64,000 nucleotides of DNA from Natronomonas moolapensis 8.8.11 (GTDB taxonomy: Archaea; Halobacteriota; Halobacteria; Halobacteriales; Haloarculaceae), in the NCBI RefSeq assembly GCF_000591055.1, contig NC_020388.1:372001-436000 (forward strand). Direction: 5' to 3'. Numbering within the stretch: the first letter of the stretch is position 1; the number at the start of each line of letters is the position of its first letter. Positions 17,978 through 25,887 of this stretch are shown in pieces. The notes under the pieces were generated by a model, which was given only the letters and a program-made list of their open reading frames with translations, had not been told where the DNA came from and did not search any database. The position numbers and the translations under genes are program-made.

Positions 17978-19036
17978 ATGGCCGACGAGGAGTTGTCCGG
18001 TGATCTCTCGCGGTTGGGCGAGCGCTTCGACTTCGGCGAGTACGAGATCGGCGCGTACCTCGCCGTCCTCGAACACGGGAGTCTCACCGCCTCGGAGATC
18101 GCCGAGACGACGGACATCCCCCAACCCCGGGTGTACGACACCGTTCGAAGCCTCGCCGACAACGGCTTCGTCGAACTCCGCGATTCGCGACCCCTCGAGG
18201 TGCTCGCGGTCGATCCCGAGGAGGCCTTCGGCGACGCCCGCACGACCCTCGAAGAGTTGATCGAGAGCCTCGAGTACCGATACACCGCGCCCTCCCGGGA
18301 CGCCGAGGCCGTCTCGCTCGTCACCTCGCGGCGGACCATCCTCCGGTACGTCGAGGACGTCATCGCGAGCGCCGACTACGAACTCGTCCTCTCGTTGACG
18401 CCCGACCTCCTGGGTCGCTTCGAGTCCGAACTGACGGCCAAACAGGACGCCGGCGTCACGATCGAGTTGCTCCTCTCGCCGAGCACCGACGTCCCCGATC
18501 CGGATTGCTTCGATTACACGCGCGTCGCGACAATCGCTCGCTCGCGACGCGGCGTCACGACGCCGCTCGTCGCCGTCGCCGACGGGACGTACTCGGTGTA
18601 CACCACGCGCGCGGCGTTGCGGAGTCGCGGCGACGACTACGGCGTCGTTTTCAACCGTTCGGAACTCGGCTTTCTGGTGTTGGGGCTGTTGAACACGGTC
18701 GTCTGGCCGTCGTCGACGACGCTGGCCGAGAGCCGGCGCGAACGCCCGTTCCCGCGGCGGTACGCGACGATCCGGCGTTGCGTGCGCGACATCGAAAACG
18801 GCGATGGCCGGTTCTACGCCTCCGTCCGCGGCCGCGACGTCGAGTCCGGGCAGTTCCGGACCGTCGAGGGGGCGGTCGTCGACATCAGCGCGAGCGTCGA
18901 CCGCGGGACCGCCGCCATCACGCTCGACCTCGGCGACAAGACGCTGGACGTCGGCGGCCAGGCCGCCGCCTTCGAGGACATCGAGGCCCACGAGTTGGTC
19001 ATCGACCGCGAGGCTCCGCCGGCGCTCGACCCCTAA
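17978..19036 (+). CDS. trmB: TrmB-family transcriptional regulator
   Basis: A 352-residue sugar-sensing regulator. The N-terminal winged helix (about residues 8-75) contains YEIGAYLAVLEHGSLTASEIAETTDIPQPRVYDTVRSLADNGFVEL. It is followed by a coiled segment and the TrmB effector-binding region (EAVSLVTSRRTILRYVEDVIASADYELVLSLTP), ending in a beta-rich C-terminal domain. In Halobacterium a TrmB protein controls gluconeogenic and glycolytic genes in response to glucose. Its position between gdh and gapN-pyk strongly suggests that it regulates this cluster. Confidence 0.92.
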   Translation: MADEELSGDLSRLGERFDFGEYEIGAYLAVLEHGSLTASEIAETTDIPQPRVYDTVRSLADNGFVELRDSRPLEVLAVDPEEAFGDARTTLEELIESLEYRYTAPSRDAEAVSLVTSRRTILRYVEDVIASADYELVLSLTPDLLGRFESELTAKQDAGVTIELLLSPSTDVPDPDCFDYTRVATIARSRRGVTTPLVAVADGTYSVYTTRAALRSRGDDYGVVFNRSELGFLVLGLLNTVVWPSSTTLAESRRERPFPRRYATIRRCVRDIENGDGRFYASVRGRDVESGQFRTVEGAVVDISASVDRGTAAITLDLGDKTLDVGGQAAAFEDIEAHELVIDREAPPALDP

Positions 19037-19074
19037 GCGGGGAACGTTCCCGGCGGGCGCCCGGCGTTCCGGCG

Positions 19075-19169
19075 GCCGCCCCGAGCGTCGCGTGTCCCTT
19101 CGTGTCGTCGGCCCGGTAGCCGCCCCGAGCGTCGCGTGTCCCTTCGTGTCGTCGGCCCGGTAGCCGCCC
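19075..19169. repeat. 44-bp tandem repeat (2.2 copies)
   Basis: Two perfect 44-base copies (19075-19118 and 19119-19162), starting GCCGCCCCGAGCGTCGCG, are followed by 7 bases of a third. They lie in the 314-base gap between trmB and gapN. Perfect identity in intergenic DNA points to a recent slippage or duplication event. Apart from this and the gapN promoter the gap holds no gene. Confidence 0.85.
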
Positions 19170-19302
19170 GCCCGGTCGGCGGGACCGCCCGGACGCCGGC
19201 GGCCCGCGTCGATCCGCGCCCCCGACTCGAATACGCCACCGATAGCGTCTCGTACCGTCGTCTCCCGGTGTCCGCTCCGCTCCTCACCGGTGGTGTATTC
19301 TT

Positions 19303-19328
19303 TATTCTATCGTGAGTAAATTTTTTGT
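19303..19328 (+). promoter_or_regulatory. gapN-pyk promoter with TrmB-like palindrome
   Basis: TATT-N7-GAGTA (19303-19318) differs by one base from the Halobacterium TrmB consensus as I recall it. It abuts an AT-rich TATA element (AAATTTTTT, about 19318-19326) 25-33 bases before the ATG at 19351. The site overlaps the upstream edge of the promoter, as expected for direct control by the neighbouring TrmB protein. Confidence 0.55.
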
Positions 19329-19350
19329 TCCCTCGCGACAACCGTAGGGT

Positions 19351-20787
19351 ATGGCTACCGACTCTACGCTCAATCACGACGAACTCTACATCGAGGGGCG
19401 CTGGACCCCGACCGCCGACCGCATCGACGTGACCGACCTCACCGACGACACCACGTTTGCGAGCGTCTCGGCCGCGACGCCCGCCGACGCCGAGGACGCC
19501 CTCGCCGCCGCGCAGGCGGCCGAGGTCGAGATGCGCGAGACGACCGTCGTCCAGCGCGCCGAGTGGGTCACTGCTATCGCCGACGGGATCGAGGCCCGAA
19601 AGGCCGAACTCGCCGACGTGATCGTCAGGGAGGCCGGCAAGCCGATCTCGAGTGCGCGCGGCGAGGTCGACGCCGCCGCCGAACGGTTCCGCCGGGCCGC
19701 CGAGGAGGCCCGGTCGCTGAAGGGCGAATACATCGAGGGGACGACCGAGGGCCACGAGGGCTGGCGCGCGATCGTCCGGCACGAACCGGTGGGGACCGCC
19801 CTCTGTATCACGCCGTACAACTACCCCCTCTCGACGACGGCCCTGCAGGTCGCCCCCGCGCTCGCGGCGGGCAACGCGGTCATCCTGAAGCCGGCGTCGA
19901 AGACGCCCATCAGCGCCGCCATCCTCGCCGAGATCATCGTCGACGCCGCCGATGACCTGCCCGAGGGGGCCTTCGGGTTCGTCCCCGGCCGAGCGAGCGA
20001 GATCGGCGACGTGCTCGCGGGCGACGACCGGATCGACGCCATCGCGATGACGGGTTCCTCGGGCGCGGGCAAACACGTCGCCGGAGTCAGCGGGATGGTC
20101 GAACTCCACATGGAGCTGGGCGGCAACGCGCCCGCGATCGTCTTCCCCGACGCCGACCTCGAGGCGGCCTCGTCGGCGGCGGCCTCGGGCTCGCTGAAGT
20201 ACGCCGGCCAGCGGTGCTCGGCCGTCTCGCGCGTGCTCGTCCACGAGGACGCCCACGACGAGCTGGTCGACCGGATCGACGCGGAAATGGATGGCTTCGA
20301 GCCCGGCGACCTCTTCGACGAGGAGACCTCTCTCGGCCCGCTCATCTCCCACGAGCAGGCCGAGTGGGTCGAGGAGCTCGTCGAGGACGCCCTCGATCGG
20401 GGCGCGACGCTCGTCCGCGGGGGCGCCCGCTCCGGGCGGTTCTTCGAGCCGACGCTGCTCGCGGACGTCCCCCAGGACGCCCGCATCGTCCACGAGGAGC
20501 AGTTCGGTCCCGTCGTCGCCGTGACGACCTTCGACGACGAGGCCGGGGCGCTCGAGGTCGCCAACGGCGGATCGCTCGGTCTCGACGCGGCCGTCTTCAC
20601 GGCGGACTACGATCGCGCGATGCGCGTGGCCGACCGCCTCGAGGTCGGCGGCGTCCGGATCAACGGCGCGCCGAGTCACGGTCTCGGGGACATCCCCTTC
20701 GGCGGGACGAAGGACTCGGGGATCGGCCGGGAGGGCATCGGCTACACGATCGAGGCCTTCCTCGAACGCAAGAGCATCATCCTCTGA
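19351..20787 (+). CDS. gapN: Aldehyde dehydrogenase, GapN type (non-phosphorylating GAPDH)
   Basis: Probably oxidises glyceraldehyde-3-phosphate directly to 3-phosphoglycerate with NAD(P)+. The 478-residue ALDH has the cofactor region (CITPYNYPL, MTGSSGAGKHVAG), the general base Glu (HMELGGNAP) and the catalytic Cys (YAGQRCSAVSRVLVH). GapN-like substrate choice is inferred from similarity and from overlap with pyk; a glyceraldehyde dehydrogenase role for an unphosphorylated branch is the alternative. The stop overlaps the pyk start (TGATG at 20785-20789), so the two are one operon. Confidence 0.87.
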   Translation: MATDSTLNHDELYIEGRWTPTADRIDVTDLTDDTTFASVSAATPADAEDALAAAQAAEVEMRETTVVQRAEWVTAIADGIEARKAELADVIVREAGKPISSARGEVDAAAERFRRAAEEARSLKGEYIEGTTEGHEGWRAIVRHEPVGTALCITPYNYPLSTTALQVAPALAAGNAVILKPASKTPISAAILAEIIVDAADDLPEGAFGFVPGRASEIGDVLAGDDRIDAIAMTGSSGAGKHVAGVSGMVELHMELGGNAPAIVFPDADLEAASSAAASGSLKYAGQRCSAVSRVLVHEDAHDELVDRIDAEMDGFEPGDLFDEETSLGPLISHEQAEWVEELVEDALDRGATLVRGGARSGRFFEPTLLADVPQDARIVHEEQFGPVVAVTTFDDEAGALEVANGGSLGLDAAVFTADYDRAMRVADRLEVGGVRINGAPSHGLGDIPFGGTKDSGIGREGIGYTIEAFLERKSIIL

Positions 20788-22529
20788 TGCGCCGAGCCAA
20801 GATCGTCTGCACGCTGGGGCCCGCCTCCGACGACTCCGAGACGATACAGGGCCTCGCCGACGCCGGGATGTCCGTCGCCCGGCTGAACGCCAGCCACGGG
20901 ACGATCGAGCACCGCGAGGCGGTCATCGAGCGCGTCGACGGCGCCGCCGGTGTCGACGGCGCTCCCGTCGCGACGCTTCTGGACGTTCCCGGTCCCGAGA
21001 TCCGGACCGCCCCGCTCGGGGAGGGCGAGTCGGTGGCGGTCCCGACGGGAGCGACGCGCCGTCTCGCCGAGGGCGAGACGGTCGACGGCGACGTCATCGG
21101 TCTTTCGGCGTCGATCGCTGCCGTCGAAGCGGGCGATCGCGTCCTGCTCGACGACGGTCGGATCGAAACGACCGTCGAGCGCGTCGAGGGCGAAACGGCC
21201 GTCGTCGTCGTCGATTCGGGGGGCCAACTGGGCGGCCGCAAGGGCGTCAACGTCCCCGGCGTCGACCTCGGGTTGGAGTTCGTCAACGAGAGCGACCGCG
21301 AGGAGCTGCGGCTGGCCGCCGAGGCCGGCGTCGACTACGTCGCCGCGAGCTTCGTCGGCTCCGCGGCGGACGTCTACGCCGTCAACGCCACCCTAGAGGA
21401 GTTCGGCGCCGACATCCCGGTGATCGCGAAGATCGAGCGCGCCGAGGCCGTCGATCGCATCGACGAGATCCTCGAAGCGGCCGACGGCGTGATGATCGCC
21501 CGCGGGGACCTCGGCGTCGAGTGCCCACTCGAGCGCGTCCCGTTGATTCAAAAACGGATCGTCCGGAAGGCCCAGGCGGCGGGCGTCCCGGCGATCACCG
21601 CCACCGAGATGCTCGACTCGATGATCGAGGCCCGCCGGCCGACGCGGGCGGAGGCCTCCGACGTCGCAAACGCCGTCCTGGACGGCACCGACGCCGTGAT
21701 GCTGTCGGGCGAGACCGCGATCGGCGACGATCCTGTCAACGTCGTCGAAACGATGGCCCGCATCGTCGCGGACGTCGAATCGAGCGACGAGTACGCCGAG
21801 TCCCGCGAGAACCGCGTCCCCCCGGCCGGCGAGCCCCGGACGGACGCCATCGCGCGCTCGGCGCGGTATCTCGCCCGCGACGTCGACGCCGAGGCGGTCG
21901 TCACCGTCACCGAGTCGGGGTACACCGCCCACAAGGTCGCGAAGTACCGCCCGGCGGTGCCCATCGTCGCGGTGACGCCCGACGACGCCGTCCGCCGACG
22001 GCTGGCGCTGCGCTGGGGCGTCCTCCCCCGATACCGGCCCTCCCCCGCCGACGGCGCGACGGAACTCATCGAGTCGGCGGCGTCGGAGGCCATCGACGCC
22101 GGCGTGATCGACAGCGGCGACACCGTCGTCGTCCTCGCCGGGATGATGACCGAACTGGAGGGCGCGAACACCACGAACACGATGAAGGTCCACGTCGCCG
22201 CCGAGGTGCTCGCCAGCGGCCGTGGGGTGTGTGCCGGTCGCGCCGTCGGCCCGGCGCTTGTCGCCCCCGACGGCGACCTCGCGGGCTGCCCTGACGGCGC
22301 CGTGGTCGTCCTCCCCGGCGACTTCGAGGGGGAGTTCACCGGCGATCTCGCCGCCATCGGGGCGATCGTCACCGCCCAGTCGGGGATGACCAGTTATCCG
22401 GCCATGATCGCCCGCGAGCTGGGGGTGCCGATGGTCGGCGACGCCACGCTGTCGCTGTCGGGCGGGGACGTCGTCACCGTCGACGGCGACCGCGGCGTCG
22501 TCTACGAGGCCGCGGTCGACGAGCGCTGA
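20787..22529 (+). CDS. pyk: Pyruvate kinase with C-terminal PEP-utiliser-like domain
   Basis: Converts phosphoenolpyruvate and ADP to pyruvate and ATP. The 580-residue protein begins RRAKIVCTLGPASD, carries the B domain, the active-site Lys in VIAKIERAEAVDRIDEI, the metal region GVMIARGDLGVE and the C-domain. The last ~100 residues form a swivelling PEP-utiliser-type domain (IVTAQSGMTSYPAMIARELGVPMVGDA), where Tyr replaces the phospho-accepting His, so this domain is probably regulatory or structural. It is co-transcribed with gapN. Confidence 0.96.
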   Translation: MRRAKIVCTLGPASDDSETIQGLADAGMSVARLNASHGTIEHREAVIERVDGAAGVDGAPVATLLDVPGPEIRTAPLGEGESVAVPTGATRRLAEGETVDGDVIGLSASIAAVEAGDRVLLDDGRIETTVERVEGETAVVVVDSGGQLGGRKGVNVPGVDLGLEFVNESDREELRLAAEAGVDYVAASFVGSAADVYAVNATLEEFGADIPVIAKIERAEAVDRIDEILEAADGVMIARGDLGVECPLERVPLIQKRIVRKAQAAGVPAITATEMLDSMIEARRPTRAEASDVANAVLDGTDAVMLSGETAIGDDPVNVVETMARIVADVESSDEYAESRENRVPPAGEPRTDAIARSARYLARDVDAEAVVTVTESGYTAHKVAKYRPAVPIVAVTPDDAVRRRLALRWGVLPRYRPSPADGATELIESAASEAIDAGVIDSGDTVVVLAGMMTELEGANTTNTMKVHVAAEVLASGRGVCAGRAVGPALVAPDGDLAGCPDGAVVVLPGDFEGEFTGDLAAIGAIVTAQSGMTSYPAMIARELGVPMVGDATLSLSGGDVVTVDGDRGVVYEAAVDER

Positions 22530-22535
22530 GGGGGG

Positions 22536-22919
22536 TCACGATTCCGCGCTGCCTGCGTCCACGAGCCCCGTGAGCAGCGCCGTCGCGCTGGCCCGGTTCG
22601 TCGCCAGCGGAACGCCGCGGACGTCGCAGATCCGCAACAGCGCGGAGATGTCCGGCTCGTGGGGTTGGGCGGTCATCGGGTCCCGAAAGAAGATCACCGC
22701 ATCGCAGTCGCCGGTGACGATCTCGGCCCCGATCATCAGGTCGCCCCCGAGCGGTCCCGACTCCAGTCGGGTGACGGACAGCCCCGTCTCGTCGTTGAGC
22801 CGCCCGCCCGTGGTCCCCGTCCCGATGAGGTCGTTCGCCGCGAGGATCGACTCGTGCTCTTTCGCCCACTCGACCATCGAGGGCTTCTCGTCGTCGTGTG
22901 CAATGAGCGCGATGCGCAT
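22536..22919 (-). CDS. mgsA: Methylglyoxal synthase
   Basis: Converts dihydroxyacetone phosphate to methylglyoxal and phosphate, a bypass of lower glycolysis. The 127-residue length and the motifs fit the family: MRIALIAHDDEKPSMVEWA, the phosphate loop GTGTTGGRL, and VIFFRDPMTAQPHEPDISALLRICDVRGVPLATNRASA with the conserved Asp and His residues. It is convergent with pyk (6 bases apart), so it extends the central-carbon theme of the cluster. Confidence 0.95.
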   Translation of the reverse strand: MRIALIAHDDEKPSMVEWAKEHESILAANDLIGTGTTGGRLNDETGLSVTRLESGPLGGDLMIGAEIVTGDCDAVIFFRDPMTAQPHEPDISALLRICDVRGVPLATNRASATALLTGLVDAGSAES

Positions 22920-23214
22920 ACCAGACCCACTCGGGGTCCCCTATTGAACCCCTCGGCGGGACGGCCGCCCCGGCCGGGTCGAGCGTGTCCGTCGACGCCA
23001 TCTCGACGCCCGACGGATCGCCGTGTCCCCGCCTCCGTCGTTGTCACCGTGGCGAGCGGAACCCCACTGCTTCAGGTTATAAGCATGTCGACGCCAGTTT
23101 CGGGGATCTGCCGGGATCGTAGCCATGCAGGTGTCGTTTCTGCTTGCCGAGAACATCGCGGCTCCGCTGGCTGACAAATCATCTTGTGTCCGCGATCATA
23201 TTATCGTACGTATA

Positions 23215-23454
23215 ATGATTGACCGACGTTCCGAGCGCGACTGGCTCACTTCGCATCTCACTGGCAGTGAGCGTCAACTCCTCGTCCTGTACGGTCGGCG
23301 GCGCACTGGGAAGACGACGCTCGTGACGAACGCGCTTGACACCGTCCCTTCGAACTCCGTATATTACCTCTGTAACCAGCGCGGCCCGGCACACAACGCC
23401 CAAGCGTTCGCAACGCAGTGTGCCGAAGCCCTGGACGATATTGCGCCTTCGCGG
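23215..23454 (+). pseudogene. Truncated archaeal-type ATPase (N-terminal fragment)
   Basis: About 80 residues of an archaeal ATPase (PF01637-like) start at the ATG at 23215: MIDRRSERDWLTSHL, Walker A LYGRRRTGKTTLV, then SVYYLCNQRGPAHNAQAFATQC. The similarity breaks at about 23445-23455 and the frame ends after a short unrelated tail at 23481, so sensor and C-terminal domains are lost. It is preceded by an AT-rich promoter-like stretch (TATTATCGTACGTATAATG). Composition and context suggest an acquired gene that was cut by a later rearrangement. Confidence 0.75.
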
Positions 23455-23728
23455 TCTGGCTCACAAGGACGGCCGCGATGAGGAACCCGAGCCCGCAACG
23501 ACGCCCCATGACGGCGAGGACGCCGCCGTAGTGGTGGCCGCGGACGGGCCACGAGACGCCGTAGATCGCGACGGCGACCGCGAGCAGCCGGCGGTCGGCC
23601 GCCCGGATCGTCTCGAAGGTCGTCGCCGGATCGAACAGCCGCGCCGCGGCGACCGCGCCCAGACCGACGACGAGAAGTGTCAGGTGTCCCCGGGTGAGGA
23701 GCCGTCCGTTCCCGCCGCCGGTCGGTCG
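23455..23728 (-). pseudogene. Truncated hydrophobic membrane-protein fragment
   Basis: On the minus strand a frame open from 23728 reads as a membrane protein (HLTLLVVGLGAVAAARLFDP, LLAVAVAIYGVSWPVRGHHYGG, CGLGFLIAAVLVSQTA). It then runs into the antisense of the ATPase fragment at about 23450. No ATG, GTG or TTG is available at its 5' end, so both ends look damaged. I do not recognise the family. The residual TATA box and palindrome at 23745-23766 probably belonged to this gene. Confidence 0.5.
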
Positions 23729-23744
23729 TCAATGCGTTGGTTCG

Positions 23745-23760
23745 TTTAGGTCTACCTAAA
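23745..23760. promoter_or_regulatory. DtxR/SirR-type palindromic operator
   Basis: TTTAGGTCTACCTAAA is a perfect inverted repeat (7-base arms, 2-base centre). It matches the TTAGG...CCTAA pattern of binding sites for DtxR-family metal regulators in haloarchaea. It overlaps an AT-rich TATA-like element (23757-23766) that fits the truncated minus-strand membrane gene. The operator appears to have outlived its gene, unless it controls 23925-24137. Confidence 0.55.
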
Positions 23761-23924
23761 AATTTAACCCTGCCGGTGTTCGACGGGCGACGGCTCCATC
23801 CGGCCCGCGGAACGCTCACTTCCCGGCCGCCCGTCTCCCGGGAGTCACGGTCGCTCCCCGAGGACGGACCCGTGTGGCACCCTCGTCCGAAACGCTCAAT
23901 CCGGACGCCTGATTTCGGCCGAAC

Positions 23925-24137
23925 ATGGCCCGAGACACAGCGCTGGAGGTCGCCGACATCGACGCCGAGTTCCTCTGTCCTTCCGACACCGACGTCCGGA
24001 ACGACGGCGACGGCATTCGCGTTCGCCTGGCCGTACCCGATTCCGAGACCGGCGACGGCCTGGTGTTCGAAACCGCCGTCGAGTCGGTCGAAACAGTCGA
24101 CTTCGAGTTGCCGCTGGACGACGAGCACTACGACTAG
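23925..24137 (+). CDS. Small haloarchaeal hypothetical protein
   Basis: A 70-residue acidic protein (MARDTALEVADIDAEFLCPSDTDVRND...). It has no signal, membrane segment or known motif; the alternating polar/hydrophobic pattern predicts beta strands. The codon composition looks like that of real haloarchaeal genes. Its stop overlaps the stop of the convergent HAD gene (24134-24137). Function unknown. Confidence 0.6.
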   Translation: MARDTALEVADIDAEFLCPSDTDVRNDGDGIRVRLAVPDSETGDGLVFETAVESVETVDFELPLDDEHYD

Positions 24138-24760
24138 GCCAGTTCGTCCACCCGCCGGACCCGACGGTCGCCGACTACACAACAGCCCCGGCGCTCGTGG
24201 CCGTGCCGCTCGACGTGGGCCGCCTCGAGACCGGCGTTCCACGCCGCGCCGACGTCGCCGGGTGTATCGCCGACGAGGACGCCCCGCCCCGACCCGGCGT
24301 CGGCCGCCGACAGCGCCCGCCGAACCGGCTCCGGGTCGGGCTTCCACCCCGTCTCGGCGTCACAACAGACCACCGCGTCGAACCAATCGCGGATGTCAAG
24401 CGCCGACAACACCGGGGCTGTCAGGTACTGCTGACAATGGGTGACGAGCGCCGTCGGCGCGTCGAGTTCGCCGACGACGGCTGCGTCCTCGTGCAGGAAG
24501 GTCGCTTCCGCGCGGGCGGCCGCGTCCTCTTCGTCGTGAAAGACCGACCAAAAGCGGTCGGGGTCGATCCCCCACGCCCGGAGGTGCTCGCCGCGGTCGC
24601 CGCCGAAGCCGTGCCAGAGCGTCTCGGCCTGTCGCCCAGTGAAGCCGTAGCCCAGTCGGTCTCCGACCCGACCCATCACCTCGTGAACGTAGTTGGGGTC
24701 GACGTCGACCAGCGTGCCGTCGAGGTCGAAGACCCACCGGTCGTAGGCGGCGTGGCTCAT
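24134..24760 (-). CDS. HAD-superfamily hydrolase (phosphatase-like)
   Basis: A 208-residue HAD subfamily IA-type hydrolase: motif I RWVFDLDGTLVDVDP at the N-terminus, a helical cap (residues ~20-95), motif II ALVTHCQQYL, motif III Lys in ETGWKPDPEPVRRAL and motif IV VLVGDTPGDVGAAWNAG. All four catalytic motifs are present. The substrate is not predictable; phosphoglycolate phosphatase-like activity is typical of this group. Confidence 0.85.
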   Translation of the reverse strand: MSHAAYDRWVFDLDGTLVDVDPNYVHEVMGRVGDRLGYGFTGRQAETLWHGFGGDRGEHLRAWGIDPDRFWSVFHDEEDAAARAEATFLHEDAAVVGELDAPTALVTHCQQYLTAPVLSALDIRDWFDAVVCCDAETGWKPDPEPVRRALSAADAGSGRGVLVGDTPGDVGAAWNAGLEAAHVERHGHERRGCCVVGDRRVRRVDELA

Positions 24761-25064
24761 CCGCCGATGTGTAGGCGGTCCGCGGTAAAATGCGTTGTGG
24801 GCGACCGGAGGGAGCGACGCGAGTCGCTGTCGATCGGCCGCCCCGAACCGGGGCCGCCCTACCCCACACCGATCGCCGTCCCGCCGGCGGCCTCCCGGGA
24901 GGTGTCGACGATCACCCTGACAACGCGGGTGAGGTACGTGGCCACGAGGCTACCGCCCCGGAACCCGAACGCCTCCGTGTGGCGACGGAGAGTCTCCGTG
25001 CGGCGGCGGGGCGCCAGCCGGGATTCGAGGACGGATATAAATTACGGGCGCGCCTACCGCCCGC
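24761..25064. other. Intergenic region with TATA box for the next gene
   Basis: A 304-base gap. The only signal I can support is a TATAAATTA box at about 25036-25043, 22-29 bases before the ATG at 25065, indicating a leaderless transcript. Confidence 0.5.
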
Positions 25065-25763
25065 ATGGACGTACTCGGCGACGCCATCGCACGCGACCGC
25101 CGCTCCGATCGGCCCGCTCTCGACGTGCCGGCAGCCGGCCGACACTACGACTATCGGCGGTTCTGCACGAGCGCCTGGAAGACGGGGAACTTCCTTCGTC
25201 TCCTCGGCGTACGCGAAGGGGTCGGCGTCGCCGTCGCCGACGACCCGACCGCCGAACCCGTTCTGACGCTGTACGGGGCGGCGGCCCTCGGCGGAGTCGT
25301 CCGGTTCGGCCCGCCCGCCGAACTCGACGACGCGACGCGCGCGCTGGTCGTCCCCGCGGCCGACCTCGACGCCCACGCCGTCGGTCCAGCCACGAAGCGA
25401 GTCGTGTACGGCGATCCACCGTCCGACCCCGCCGTCTCGTACTTCGAGCGCGACGTCTGGAGCGAGAACCCGACGGAGCCGCCGAACCCCCCCGAGCCGT
25501 CGGACCCGCTGCTCCGGACGGGCGGGAAACAGTACAGCCACGGCGAGGTGCTGTCGGCGGCGCGGTCGGTCGTCGACGACCACGGGATCGGGCCGGACGG
25601 CACCGTCGCCGTCCGCGGCTCGTTCACGTCACCGGCGGTCGTCGTGGCCGGCCTCGTCGCGCCCGTCGTCGCCGGTGCACGACTCTCGGTCGGTCCCGAG
25701 AGCGAGGGTGATCTCGTCGTCGGCGGCCGCGACGACGACGTCGGCGCGCTCGGACTTCAGTGA
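25065..25763 (+). CDS. Short AMP-binding (ANL-superfamily) N-domain-like protein
   Basis: A 232-residue protein that resembles the N-terminal subdomain of acyl-CoA synthetases (DRRSDRPALDVPAAGRHYDYRRFCTSAWKTGNFLRLLGVREGVGVAV, then LTLYGAAALGGVVRFG). It lacks the (S/T)SGTTGxPK loop and the whole C-terminal domain, so it cannot be a standard adenylating enzyme. Such short proteins occur in other haloarchaea as far as I recall, so this may be a stable derived family rather than a broken gene. A Glu/Pro/Asn-rich linker lies at about residues 130-150. Confidence 0.6.
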   Translation: MDVLGDAIARDRRSDRPALDVPAAGRHYDYRRFCTSAWKTGNFLRLLGVREGVGVAVADDPTAEPVLTLYGAAALGGVVRFGPPAELDDATRALVVPAADLDAHAVGPATKRVVYGDPPSDPAVSYFERDVWSENPTEPPNPPEPSDPLLRTGGKQYSHGEVLSAARSVVDDHGIGPDGTVAVRGSFTSPAVVVAGLVAPVVAGARLSVGPESEGDLVVGGRDDDVGALGLQ

Positions 25764-25887
25764 TCGCGAAGCGGGGGCCGACCTCCGACCCTCGCGTTCC
25801 CCCGCCGTCACGCCGGGGATTGATGCGTCCGGACCCCGAAAGGCCCGGTATGATCGGGGCACTCGGACGCGGACGGAGGCGACACGG

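Noticed and set aside
25065-25763. Calling the short AMP-binding protein a pseudogene
   Set aside because: It has a clean promoter, start and stop and no frameshift, and similar short proteins seem to exist in other haloarchaea.
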